A stretch of DNA of 64,000 nt from Anarhynchus alexandrinus (Eukaryota; Chordata; Aves; Charadriiformes; Charadriidae), in NCBI GenBank assembly GCA_008711295.1, contig VUYV01000015.1, positions 4,875,157 to 4,939,156 of the forward strand, written 5' to 3'. Below the pieces are notes generated by a model. The model ran no database searches and was not told the DNA's origin. It saw only the letters and a program-made list of their open reading frames with translations. The translations under genes were made by a program, and so were the position numbers. Position 1 is the first letter of the stretch; each line of letters starts with the position of its first letter. This document shows, one piece after another, positions 19,100 to 32,533 of the stretch.

Positions 19100-22000
19100 G
19101 AATAAACATCGCAACATGAACCAAGTGTGAGAAAACTCCTGTGCTCCTGTTGTTCTGTATCATGCTGCCTATTTGATTTTAAGGTTTTGGCTAATATGAT
19201 GAAATTCTGAGCTGGAACAGTATCATCTTTTCGTACTGCAGCAGCTGAAACCCTTATTTTCATGGAAGTTCAATTTAGAGATGTTCAGTAGTGTCTTTAC
19301 TGGCTTCTTTTAAAAAAAAAAAATAATAAAAAATTACTGAAGCCTAAACAGCCTTCTTTAGAAACTGCGGTTTGTTCAAATCAAACCCTTGAAAACAAAA
19401 GCTCTTGTCGGAACATTATTTCAGATAAAATTGTTCTTGCAAATAGAGCATCTGAATAGTTTGTAGTGAGTTGTTTGGACTGCAAGCAACAGAGAAAGCA
19501 AGAAAGTCTTTTGCTGAAAAAGATTAAATGTGGTGAGTGTTCAGCCAAGAATTTAATGCCAGTTTCTGCTACATGAATGGCGGATGCTGACTGTTGGTGA
19601 CAATTATAAGGCGAAACAGTAAAAATAGTCATGAAAACCCCACTAAATGTTTTTGTTTTCTTTTTTTGGCTATCAAATGGTTTTTATCTGAGGTTTTAGT
19701 AGTAGTCAGGATGTTTATATCCAATGCATATTATGACCCAAGGAAAAAGGACACTGAAGTTTCTCTTAAATTTAAGTAGCTGACTTTGCAATGAGCAATC
19801 CTATATTGGACTGATAAAATTATGTGGCTTGTAGTCATAGAAGACACCAGCAGTGCTGCTTAATGTTGCTGGAAGAAGAAGTATTAGAGCAGCCTGCAGT
19901 CTTCAGAATGGCTGACTTGCAATTAGTCTGAAAACTAAACAGTACTGAGAAAGGTTTCTCATATGTACATGTGATATATTACCTCAAAATGCATTATGAC
20001 CTTCTTCGGTAATTATGAAAACCATAGCTACAAATGTTCATGAAGCATGGATTTGGATACTGCCCTGAAGTTTATAAAAGCTTCCTAAGAATTTCTAAAA
20101 AGTTTGTCTTAACCTTGAATAACTAATCAATCCATTGTAGGTAATGATTTAGCAGTTAGAAGATGCTTGGCTAGTAAAAAAGAAAAATTCCTGAGTTTTA
20201 ATACAATGATAACCATGGCCTATACAGTAGGTCAAACTTGAGGACAAAAAAAAACCAAAAAAACAATCCATACAAATCCACTCTTTGGTGAGAGAGAAAG
20301 GGCAATCTTGTGGTTAAGGAGCAAAAATGGTAAGTGAAAATCTTGCAATTTTGCAGTGAAGTGTACTTACCTGCATTAGCACTATTCCCAACTGGGTTTG
20401 TGTGCGATCTCTCAATCCTAAGCCTGTCACACTTCCAAATTACAAAATACCAGCAAGGAGAAGGGAAAACTTGGAGACTGTTTCAACTGAATAAAGACAC
20501 AGGTCTACTATTATCCCATACCTTTAACTGCAATTTTTAATACGATCATTAGGGTTTTCTTGAGTATTTCACTTCCTCTTCATTGCTATCCTGATTTTTC
20601 ATGTACACAACTCTGTGGGCCTGACTGGGAGTTTTCTGTTAAATCAGCTTCATACAACCTGTTTGATACTATTTTCAAACGATAATCTTTTTAGTTGTCC
20701 TTGAAGATGCTTCAAGCAAAAATGGAGTGTGACTTTACCAGTAATTAACACTGCCCATTATTCTGATAGATGTTATGCTTTCCCTCTCATTAACTTTACC
20801 ACTTTCCTTTTTCCTAGTGAAATGTCACATCAAATGTAAATATACATAAAGTTTAGAGGTTTTGAAATTTCCTATCTTTAAAACAGGTTTTTTGGAGTTT
20901 GATTTTTTGTGGTAGGGTTTTTTTTTATTGGAAATAACAGTGTTTTCCATTAAATATTTTAATTTCTACTGCAGTCTTATCTCTCATAATGTTCTGCTTC
21001 CCCATAACAACGTTTGTGGTGTGGAACTTGCTTTACTTACCCCAGAACTTAAGGTGTGGGATTCTAGTTAGTTTTTGCTCTGATCAGGCTGTATCATCAC
21101 AGGATCCTGGGTTTTTTTACAGTAGATGGATGAAGTGACCAGTTGATTCTGGGTTGAGCTGTTTTGTTTGGTTTTCGCAGGTAGAGGAAGTTAATTCTGA
21201 TTTTGACTGGGGTTTCACAGGGTGTTTGTGTTTGGGGTTTGGGGTTTTTCTGGGGGTTTTGATGGTTTTGTTTGGGTTTTTTTCAGCAAAAGTGTAGTCA
21301 AAACTGATTTCTGTTTTTGTTATTTCACCCCCCACCCTCCTCTATCTTAGCACCTTAATCCTTATGTTTAAACTTATCTAGAAAGTATAATAATATCTGC
21401 AAACTGTGACCTGATAATAAATAAAATGTGTAAGTGCAATATTAGACCATAGTAAAAATAAGTTCATCTTTGCATTAAAAAAGGAGGATCTTTTAGTTAA
21501 TGCTTTAATCTGCAGGCTCTCCAGATACTGAGAAATCTGTTGCATGAGGCAGCAGTAATGGAATGTGTGAAGACCTGTAATATATATCAGTCACACAAAC
21601 AAAAAAACCCCACCACCGTAACCCCACTGTATCTGTTACTGTGCACACTATGCTGGAAGGTGAGGGAGCTACTAAGTATTCAGTTCCTCCTCTTGTAGTG
21701 CTTTTCTCTTGAGTTTGTTTCAACTGTAGTTGATAAACCTGTAAATTTACATGGGATAATCATGGTGCAAAGTAGTATTTCTTGGTGGGTTTACTGTAAA
21801 ATATTTTTTTTTCCTTTTTTGGCTTATTACCATGCTAAGTTGCCATCCTCTGTGTGATTATGCAGCACCCACCCCCCTAGATTTTATTCTGAACTGTCCC
21901 TTGTGGTTTATGGCCTCTTCACCTTTTAATTTTTATTTTCTTTGTCTTTTGAAAAAGAAAAGCACTATCATGACAGTAGCTTTCTTGCAGGACAGTTCAG

Positions 22001-22497
22001 ATTTAAATGAAGTATAGTAAAATCTCCAGGCATGCAGATTCATAAAACTGTTCAATCCTGTTTTTTATGCTTTATTATTAAACTATCCACTGTGCAGGGG
22101 GATAGGAAGTGGACAACTTGAAACCTTGAAGTTGCTTGTCAGCATCTTCATGGACTGTCTAAACTTTATCCTACCTTTTCGTCCTTAAACATTCAAATTC
22201 TGCTGTTGAGAGCTGATGATTAAAACCAGTGTGTGTATACAGTGTGGGATTTAAAACTTTCCTTTCTGGAAACAAAGCAAAAGTTTACTAGATTTATCAA
22301 GTATGTTTCTTTTTTCTTTTGACAAATATTAATGACTAAACTAAAACAATTTAACTTAATTTAAATACAAAAGTGAGATCTCTAAGTAAATAATTCAGAT
22401 GCGATGTTTTTGATGCCTTCATAGTGGCTGTCTTCTTAGGTGCGTAGAATGACATAATTGTATAACTCATCAGAACATGACACACACACCCCTTCAC

Positions 22498-22515
22498 TTT
22501 TTTTTTTTTTTTTTT
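22498..22515. repeat. T homopolymer, 18 nt
   Basis: Uninterrupted T run directly after a short ACACAC stretch. Simple repeat. Confidence 0.95.
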
Positions 22516-23043
22516 ACACCATGCAAAAATCTCTTCCTTAGTTGCACCTCCTCTGTGAGAAGCTGTTGGCTTTTAGAATACATGGTTTACTTTGGAACTT
22601 AGAGATTTCAAATAAAAATTATTATTGGTTTTGTTAGAAGAACCATAAGTCAATGTATATTAATCTTGTTGCTGCTGTTGGAGCTCAAGAGGTAATTTGT
22701 CATCCTGCCGTGTTTCTTCTCAGCTAGATTGCAGCACTATGTTTTAATTGCAGTGCTGAAGAACTTTCAAGCAAAGATCTAGTACTTGGCAGCATTTGAT
22801 CTGCTGTTAATGGAAAACTGATTTTAAGGTGTAACTGTGGGGAAATTTCTTTCCACATATGTCAGTGTGCCAGTCAGTTCCTGGGGAAGGTGGGAAGGGG
22901 GTTTAAATAGTCATTAATTCCATAGAATGAAGCCGCATCTTAACATCACTAACTGCAAGACTTTCTGAGAAGTTCTTCTATGAACAAATTAGAAGATCAC
23001 TGAAGCGCCTGATTACTAGAGTTGTGTAAATGAGTGTTACAAT

Positions 23044-23070
23044 GTTTTGTTTTGTTTTGTTTTGTTTTTT
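23044..23070. repeat. (TTTTG)n microsatellite
   Basis: About five tandem TTTTG units ending in a T run. Likely length-polymorphic. Confidence 0.9.
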
Positions 23071-24545
23071 AACTGCAGTTAGCAATTTTGCTGAATTCTC
23101 ATTACAACACCTTTTCTATGAGCATGAAAATAGATCTGATAGAAGTCTGTTTTCTAATTTGGGGGAGGTATATAAGCCTGTGCATAATTGCGAGCATGTG
23201 AATAGTCCGTTAAATTCAGTTGGATTCTACTGTGTGTTTCATTGGCTGTCCAACTTCTAATATGTCTGTGGAAGATAATAAACTTCCTTCTCATCATGTT
23301 TATTATGAAGATAAAAGTTCTGTAATATTAGCCTCAAAATATCTTCTACATCTCTCCCTGGTACTTGCTTCCTTGAGAGTTTGAACTTTTTCGGCTTAAT
23401 CTATTCTTTCATACTGATCAAATTTCTTTTTGAGGGGAAGTTGAGGAAAATCTCGATTTATGCTTACTTCAAACGTATCAGCAGCAGAGTTCTAACATAT
23501 TTTGAGTGAAGCAACATTATCTTTCCATACTTGTGAAGCTGACTTACGCTTTTATTGCAGTGCTGAAGGGTACCATTCTGGAATACGTTGCCTTTGAAAA
23601 GAATGCAGAGCAATACTAAAGTAAATCTCATAATATTTTGCTGTCATTAAGAGGGTGGTTGCATATGCGATATCCTTGGTGCATAAAATTGAATATAAAA
23701 TAGGACGAGAAGGTAGTTTCATCTCACAAATACAACCTTATTAAGAACCTTGTAGAAATAATTTGGCTTGCATTTCTGTCAATGCTTAAAAAAAGTGAAT
23801 GCATGGAAGATGTTCAGGAAAGACTTGATTCTGTCTTACAGTCAGTCTCCTCAGTCATATCCAGGAGAAGGTTAAGAAGCAACTTAAATAATTTGATATT
23901 TACCTACACAACAGAGATATTTGATGGACAGTTCTTTAATGTAAAAAGTTTTAATGAGCTCAACTATTTGAGATGGAAATTGGACAAATTCAGATAGGAA
24001 ATAAGTCACAATTGTTAAATAGGGCAATTAATCATTGAAACAGTTTACATAGAATGTGAAGCATTCTGTCTCAGCATAAAGACTCCATAAAAGAGATTCT
24101 CACAGATAAACTAGAAGTTACATACTCTATGCAAAAATTGTTTGATACAATTTTACCTAGCTTATTATGCAAGAGACTCAAGTAGATGGATATGATGGTC
24201 TCCACAAGAGCTGATATTATTTGAAATTTGTCTTTATGAGAATAAAGCGTGTGATTAGATGGCAGCAATTAATTTTCTGCAAGTAATGTGAATTTGCTGG
24301 GCAATTTCTGTACTTTGATCAGCACTACTTTGCAAAGTGACTAGTAGTTTTAAATTTTGGGGGTTGGATTGATTAGAGAACGCTGGGATCTTAGACTCCT
24401 TAATTCCAAGAGATCATGGACTCCCTTGGAGGTCTTAAACAGCACAAATGGTATTCCAAATTGAGCACCCAAAGTTAGTATTGTTATCCAAAAAATGTGA
24501 TGATACTTTTTTCTTTCAGAACAAATCTGAACACTTGCCCTTCCT

Positions 24546-25524
24546 ACTTACCCTCAGTAAGTTTGTAGATGACAGTAAGTTAGGTGGGGAGTGTCAACCT
24601 GCTTGAGGGTAGGATGGATCTACAGAGGGATCTGGACAGGCTGGATCGATGGGCTGAGGCCACTTGTATGAGGTTCAACAAAGCCAAGTGCCAGGTCCTG
24701 CACTTAGATCACAACAGCCCCATGCAGCACTAGAGGCTTTAGGGAAGAGTGGCTGGAAAGCTGACCAGTAGAAAAGGTCCCAGGGGTGTTGGTGGACAGC
24801 CGGCTGAATATGAGACAGCAGTGTGCCCAGGTGGCCAAAAGCATCCTGGCCTGTATCAGGAATAGTGTGGTGAATGGGACTACGGAAGTGATCATCCCCC
24901 TGTACTCAGCACTGGTGAGGCCCCACCTCAAGTACTGCGTTCAGTTTTGGACCTCTCACTACTCAAGTCAGCACTGGAGGTGGGAAGAACCCAGCCCTTG
25001 ATGTTCCCAGATTTCCACATCTTCCATGGGTCAGTTTTGGGCCCCTTACTACAAGAAAGATGTTGAGGTGCTGGAGCATGTCCAGAGGAGGGCAACGAAG
25101 CTGATGGGGAGTCTGGAGAACAAGTCTTATGAGGAGTGGCTGAGGGAACTGGGGTTGTTTAGCCTGGAGAAGAGGAGGCTGAGGGAAGACCTTATCGCTC
25201 TCTACAGCTCCCTGAAAGGAGGGTGTAGCAAGGTGGGGGTCAGTCTCTTCCCCCAAGGAACAAGCGATAGGACAAGAGGCAATGGCCTCAAGTTACACCA
25301 GGGGAGGTTTAGATTGGATATTAGGAAAAAGTTCTTCACAGAAAGGGTCATCAAGCATTGGAACAGGCTGCCCAGGGAGGGGGGTGGAGTCGCCATCCCT
25401 GGATGTATTTAAAAGACATGTAGATCTGATGCTGAGGGACATGGTTTAATCGTGGTTTTGGCAGTGTTAGGTTGATGGTTGAACTTAAAGGTCCCATCCA
25501 ACCTGGACAATTCCATGATTCTAT
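24546..25524 (+). mobile_element. CR1 LINE fragment with an internal extra segment
   Basis: CR1 sequence from just before the motif C region (CTCAGTAAGTTTGTAGATGA; the Ala of FADD is changed to Val) to the 3' tail (TTCCATGATTCTAT). At 24941-24962 the conserved TCAGTTTTGGACC...CACTAC run is reached. Then about 68 bp of non-CR1 sequence (24963-25030) follows, and the same run recurs at 25031-25052. After that the element continues normally ([43 protein letters not shown]). The 3' part matches the subfamily of the minus-strand copy at 50691-51274, which also carries the extra segment. Several stops and frameshifts make it inactive. Confidence 0.92.
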
Positions 25525-26889
<1,365 letters not shown>

Positions 26890-27356
26890 TGAAAACCGAG
26901 TTAGGTGAGAGGTTGCAAGTGGTAAGTTCAAGACTTAACTTCATTGTTTATGACGTTTTAGTTCATTTTCCAACTTGCATTCTTGCTGCCATGACTTGAG
27001 AGCAAGCTTTTAGTGGTCCTAAAGAATTCTTTAAAGCACCTTAGCAAATATGCTAAGTGCAATGTAACTGGTTGTATTACCAAGGGTAAGAACTGCAAAT
27101 TGGAAAGCTGGAGTTCTGAGGGAAGGATCCAGAACTTCCTTAGCTTTCATACCGGAAGTAAATGAGTGAAGGTAAACTTCCTTTCTTTGGCTTCCTTAAC
27201 GGGGCATTCCAGCTAGTTATTTTGATCATTAATAGGCACAGCAGCTTGCACAGAAGGGGCCGGGAGCTCTGCTCGTAACAGTATTCACATCCTCTGCAGT
27301 GTTGATGCTGTACCACAGAACACGGTCCTCTGCAGCTATGTGAGCAGCTGTCCCCT

Positions 27357-28407
27357 ATGTCAGAGGCCTCAACACAGATGGAGATCCTAAGGGATATTGC
27401 AGTTTTTCAGATTTGGGGCTGTAGGGGGTGGCTAAGATCTCTTGCTGGGGCAGTAGAAATTGGGCTCTTTGCTTGCAGGAGTTGTGCAGTGTTGGAATGT
27501 CTACATCACCAAGTAAAGGCGCTGTGGGAGGTGGTCAGCAAACTGCATAGTACCAGAGCTGACAAGAAAGGGATTGACCAGGTCTTCCTGAAGACCTTGG
27601 ATATAGAAAGCCTGAACCTCCAGCTGCGCTGAAAGAGGAGCAGAAAGAGGAGCAAGAATATGTTGTGCTCATCAAGTTAGGACATGGAGACTCCCAGGAT
27701 GGTGACAGCTGGAACCGTGGGATTTCTGGTATTAGGAAGGATGGCTTCTGCTCTACCTTCACCTGTGGAATAGATTCAAGGTGATTGGGAGTAGTCAGCA
27801 TGGATTTACAAAAGGGAAATCATGCCTCACCAGCCTGATGGGTGCTTAAGATAAAATGGCGAGCTCAGTGGACTGGGTGAAAGCTGTAGGTGTTCTTTAT
27901 CTTGTCTTTTGCAAGGCTTTGACACTGTCTTCCATAATATCCTCATAAAGAAACTGGAGCAATATAGACTAGAGAAATGGACACTGATGTAGACTGGGAA
28001 CTGGTCGATATGCTGGGATTAGAAGGTTGTGATCAGTGGCACAAAATTCATCTGGAGGCCAGTCACTAGTGGTATACTCCGAGGGTTGATACGGAGGCCA
28101 AAATTGTTGAGCATCTTCATTAATGACCTCGATGATGGAATGAAGTGCACCCTCAGCAAGTTTGCAGACAATGCAAAATGGGAGCAGCTGATACACCAGA
28201 AGCGTCAGCTGCCATCCACAGGGACCTTGAGAGGCTGGAGAGATGACCACATAGGAACCTTATTGGGTTCACCAAAAGGAAGTATCCAAGTGTATGTGGT
28301 GTGGACTAACCCTTTGTACAAGCACAGGCAAGGGGGACAGGTGGTGAGGTGGGAAGCAGCTTTTCAGAGAAAGCTGTGAAAGTTTTGGTGGACAAGTTGC
28401 ACATAAT
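27357..28407 (+). mobile_element. Old CR1 LINE, 5' segment (ORF1-like piece and ORF2 RT piece)
   Basis: A diverged CR1. At about 27480-27590 the frame reads CAVLECLHHQVKALWEVVSKLHSTRADKKGIDQVF, whose spacing resembles the coiled segment of avian CR1 ORF1. From about 27785 the sequence follows the ORF2 reverse transcriptase: a SQHGFTKGNHAS-like block, FCKAFDTV with a frameshift, then [17 protein letters not shown]. The endonuclease region between the two pieces is absent, so an internal deletion is inferred. The sequence breaks off at about 28407 and resumes at 29244, on the far side of a younger CR1. The ORF1 assignment is by eye and is the weakest part. Confidence 0.7.
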
Positions 28408-29243
28408 GTGGACCACTGGTACTGGTCAACAGCTCAGTGTCTGGATTGAGATCAGTGATGAGTCATGTGTCTCAGGGGTCAGTATTGGGACCAGTACTGT
28501 TCAATACCTTCATCAATGACATAGTCAGATCGAGTGCACCCTCACCAGGTTTGCAGATGACACCAAGCTGAGTGGTGCGGTTGACATGCTTGAGGGACGC
28601 GATGCCATCCAGAGGGACCTGGACAAGCTTGAGAAGTGGGCACCTGTGAACCTCATGAAGTTCAACAAGGCCAAGTGCAAGATCCTGCATGTGGGTCGGG
28701 GCAGCCCCCGGTATCAATACAGGCTGGGGGATGAAGGGATTGAGAGCAGCCCTGCCGAGAAGAATGTGGGGGTACTGGTGGATGAAAAGCTGGACAAGAG
28801 CTGACAATGTGCACTCACAGCCCAGAAGGACAACTATGTCCTGGGCTGAATCAAAAGAAGCATGGCCAGCAGGTTGAGGGAGATGATTCTGCTCCTCTAC
28901 TCTTCTCTGGTGAGACCTCACCTGCAGTGCTGCCGGCAGCTCTGGAGCCTTCAGCACAGGAAAGACATGGATCTGTTGCAGCAGGTCCAGAGGAGGGCAA
29001 CAAAAATGATCAGAGGGCTGGAGCACCTCTGTTACGAGGACAGGCTGAGAGAATTTGGGTTGTGAAACACTGACACAGGCTGCCCAGAGAGGTGGTAGAT
29101 AGCCCATCCCTGGTAACATTCAAGGTCAGGTTGGACGGGGCTCTGAGCAACCTGATCTAGTTGAAGAAGCCCTTACTCATTGCAGGGAGGTTGGACTAGA
29201 TGGCCTTTAAAGGTCCTTTCCAGCCCAAACTATTTTATGATTC
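28408..29243 (+). mobile_element. Younger CR1 LINE nested in an older CR1
   Basis: CR1 ORF2 from just before the PQGS motif (GTGTCTCAGGGGTCAGTATTGG) through [19 protein letters not shown], the VQRRATKMIRGLEHL block and the 3'UTR to a TATTTTATGATTC tail. About 190 nt are missing at 29062 compared with the copy at 42759-43288: the frame jumps from the RELGL block straight to the KHxxRLPRE block. The right boundary abuts sequence that continues the older CR1. 5'-truncated and inactive. Confidence 0.88.
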
Positions 29244-29858
29244 GCAGCAATACGATCTTGTGGCAAAGAAGGGCCACCAGCTTCCATGACCACATTAGCC
29301 AGAATGTTGCTGGCAGGTGGAGGGAGGTGACCCTTCCCCTCTGCCCAGTGCTACATGAGATGCATCTGGAGTGCTGTGCTGCTTTTGGGCTCCCCAGTAC
29401 AGGAGAGACATGGACACGCCGGAGCGAGTCCAGCAAAGAGCAATGGAGGTGATCAAGTCCTTGGAGCATCTGTCATACAAGGAGAGGCTGAGAGTGCTCA
29501 GCCTAGAGGAGAGGATGCTCAGGGGGATCTTATCAATGCGGATGAACGCCTGATGCAAGGGAGTAAAGAAGATGGAGTCAGGCACTTTTCAGTGGCGCCC
29601 GGTGACAGGACAAGAGACAACAGGCGCAAACTGAAAGACAAGAAAGTTCATCTAAACATAAAGAATTTTTACTGTGAGGGTAACCAAACACTGGGAGTTG
29701 TTTCCCAGAGAGGTGGCAGGGTCTCTATCTCTGAAGATACTTTAAAATCCAACAGCACAATGTCCTGAGCAACCTGTCATGTTTGACCCTGCTTGAGGAG
29801 GGGGGTTGGACTTAATGAGAGGTCCCATCCACCCTCACACATTACCTGATTCTTGCTA
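29244..29858 (+). mobile_element. Old CR1 LINE, 3' segment
   Basis: It resumes with CAGCAATACGATCTTGTGGC, which directly follows, in the CR1 consensus as I know it, the AAGTTGCACAT motif left at 28407. It goes on through ERVQQRAMEVIKSLEHLSYKE and a diverged 3'UTR (GACCCTGCTTGAGGAGGGGG, TTGGACTTAATGAG) to about ACCTGATTCTTG. It appears clearly more diverged than the nested copy, which fits a greater age. Confidence 0.85.
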
Positions 29859-32518
29859 ATGCTCTGGGGTGTCAATAAATTATTATCTCCACTACTTTTA
29901 TTATTAAAATTTACCCTTGCTCTAGTATGGAGAATGAAGTGTTTAAGCACGCATATGTGTGCTGTGTTACAGGCCACAGTAAGACAATAAAATGTTTAAT
30001 TATCATGTTGAATAAAACTGTCTTCACAAAAGCATTTCTTCTTTGAATTTAGATTGTTTTTTTTTTTCCTTAAAGCCATCCATGTGTAGACCTTTCTTTT
30101 AATCACAGACTGACAGTCACTTTTTTAAAGACATGTCTTTTTTACTTCATTGGCTTTAGGTGACTGCCAGACTCTCCCAGATAATTGTTACTGCATTTGT
30201 GAAGCTGTATTAGTAAGTCAGAGTTTACAGATTTGATTTAGGTGACCTTTTCTTTTTCCATTCAGGCTTGTTCTTGCTTGACCTTTCTTCAGTGCTTACA
30301 ACTGCTTTTAAAATCACACGACAGATTTGTTCAGAATATTTAAAAATACCAGAGAATTTGAACCCAGGCTTCTAGCTCCCAGGAATGGTGTTCTAAGCAA
30401 AGGCTGATGTATACAGCAGCAGGCAAGGATTATGTCTTCTATTTATATTTTGGGAGTCAAAAACAAGCCCACATTGTGTACGTATTGCACTTTGGATACC
30501 AAATTAGCAGATGTGACAGCCATTAATGCATACCTGATCCAGTTGTCTCATTTGGGGTTTTTACCTCTCCAGCTGACTGATGCTGGGTTCCAGCACGGAG
30601 ACTTTTGGGCTCTTTGTCCTGAGGCCCTGAACTCTCCTCGTGCACTGCTGCAGAATTTGCTATCTGTGTGCTTTTAGCTTTCCTTTTTACTGTGGGGATC
30701 AGGTGTCTAAAATGAAGACAATAATGTGTTGCTTTTAGTGCTGAATGGCTCCATGTGATGTCAGATTCTTCTGCTAGTTTTGGAGTTCAGATTATTGCCT
30801 CCATTCATGTTCTGTAAGTAATTACACTTGCAGGCTTCCCCCTGCAAGAACACTAGATGCTTGTAAGTGTGAGGAGGGTACAAAAAGAATAGTCACAAAT
30901 TAATCAGTAGTTGACAAGTCTTACGAATCTGAGGTCCATTTATATATATTTTTTTTAAAACTTAAAAAAAAGTCTATCAAAATTAAATGTAATTAATGTC
31001 TATTCTCTTTGTATTACAAGTGAGGTAGGACACTTTTTAGTGATATTTAGTACTTCATTAGTCAAAATCATTATCTTTTTTGTCTGAAGCAGTCTTAAGA
31101 ATTTGCTGCTGGAGTCTTCACAGAGTCTGTAAATCGTTGAACAAATGAACAATTAATGCATCACTGAATTTGCTGTAAAGGGGCCATCTTACACAATGGC
31201 CAACTGAAGCTTTCAATTTGTTCATGTATAATGCTGCATTGCATTGCAAGTGGCCTCGTTCCTAATAGTAATATAAGTAGTCTAAAAAAAAACCAATAAC
31301 AAACAAACAAACCCCACACTACACAGGTATTATGACACATGCTTAAACAGCAGGTTTTGGCCTAATGCCACACAATTTTTCATTTGAAATGCTCTTCAGC
31401 ATGTTTTTTTGTTTATCGATAGATATTTATTTTCTTACTGCCTCCAAAATAAGCCTACAAGGAATCTGTGCTGTCTACTGCAGCAGTTAAGAGTTTTTAA
31501 TAAGGTTGGTTATTATAGAAACTGTTGTGTATCAGCATTCTATATGTCACTCTCTAGTAAGTAAAGCTCTTGGATAAAGCAATCTAGATATTTTGGCATC
31601 GTCTTGGTATTGTTCTTTTGTAACAATATTGTAAATTGAGTTCAGTTCAAAGCTGTGTTATGAAGCCTTTAGTTTAGTTTCTAATGCATCTCTAATCTAT
31701 TATCAGATATTTTACAGACCTTTTTATGTAGTACTTGTCTCCTTCTTAATGGTTATCAAAAAACTGTTGTCTCAAAAGTAAATAAATTTAACATTTAGAA
31801 TAAGTTAATGGTGTTCTACAATAGTGCTCAAGAGGATAAATAGTGCATACTAATTTTAGTTAATACTAATGAAGATTGGATAGCCATTTCTCCCTGGAGA
31901 GTCATTTTCATTTTAGCAGCATTATTTATTCCTGCAGAGGAAGGAAGCAGTCTCCAGTTGAAATGACTAATTTCACATTTTATTTCCCTTGTAAATTTAC
32001 AAGTCAAGTCAGTTGCATTCTGGGCTCCTGTTAAGCACTGATTAAAAAAGTGAAAGCTTGGGGGATGAGGAGTGTCCCACCTAAAATGTAGCTGTAAAAT
32101 TTGGGACTGTGCTGATTGTTGGCTGCTCTCTGTTTAGAAACAAACACAAATTAAGCTGTAAATGTTGAGTAGCTTTAGGATTCCTCAAGCTGTGGTCCCC
32201 GTCCTGCTGTACCCCAGAATGCGGCTGTGGTTCCTTTCCCTCAGGACAAGGCTTTTGTTTTCCTCCTATTGGATGCCAAAATAAAACAGGGAATATCTAG
32301 CAGCAGGATTGTGTAGATTGGATGAAACCATTTGTCAAGGGGCAAATAGAGTTGGTTTCCAAGCTGTTTGTTTTCCTGAAGGGTTGTGAAAATTGCCTGC
32401 CTTTAGGCATTTCACCATGCTTTTAAACATAGGGTTCAATTTACGCATAACTTCTGTTCTCTGAGAGTGCACCAGGTTGAATAAATGCTGTGCTATCTGT
32501 TTTTTTGTGTTCTTTTAG
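29859..32518 (+). other. PIK3C3: PIK3C3 intron segment: nothing recognised
   Basis: AT-rich sequence with T runs (about 30057-30068 and 30949-30956) and an AAAC-rich patch near 31285-31315. No gene, RNA or repeat family is recognised. The polypyrimidine tract at 32499-32516 serves the last exon. Confidence 0.6.
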
Positions 32519-32533
32519 TATTGGAGAAAATAA
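32519..32533 (+). CDS. PIK3C3: PIK3C3 last coding exon (YWRK-stop)
   Basis: After the TTTTAG acceptor the exon reads TAT TGG AGA AAA TAA, which gives the last four residues Tyr-Trp-Arg-Lys and the stop. The phase is 0, matching the previous exon. YWRK is the conserved VPS34 C-terminus. Only twelve coding bases lie in this exon, so automatic annotation could miss it. The rest of the exon is 3'UTR. Confidence 0.95.
   Translation, partial: YWRK

Larger units (their letters stand above)
19100..24545 (+). other. PIK3C3: PIK3C3 intron segment: low-complexity tracts only
   Basis: AT-rich intron. It contains a GT-rich tract (about 21215-21290), an 18-nt T run at 22498-22515 preceded by a short CA repeat, and a (TTTTG)n tract at 23044-23070. 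A 71-codon frame at 23782-23997 matches no family I know and has no splice context. Confidence 0.6.

Noticed and set aside
27357..27632. Independent 91-codon host gene
   Set aside because: Better explained as a remnant of CR1 ORF1, directly upstream of CR1 ORF2 in the same orientation.
28472..29119. 215-codon minus-strand frame
   Set aside because: It is the antisense shadow of the CR1 reverse transcriptase region; CR1 codon use leaves long open frames on the opposite strand.
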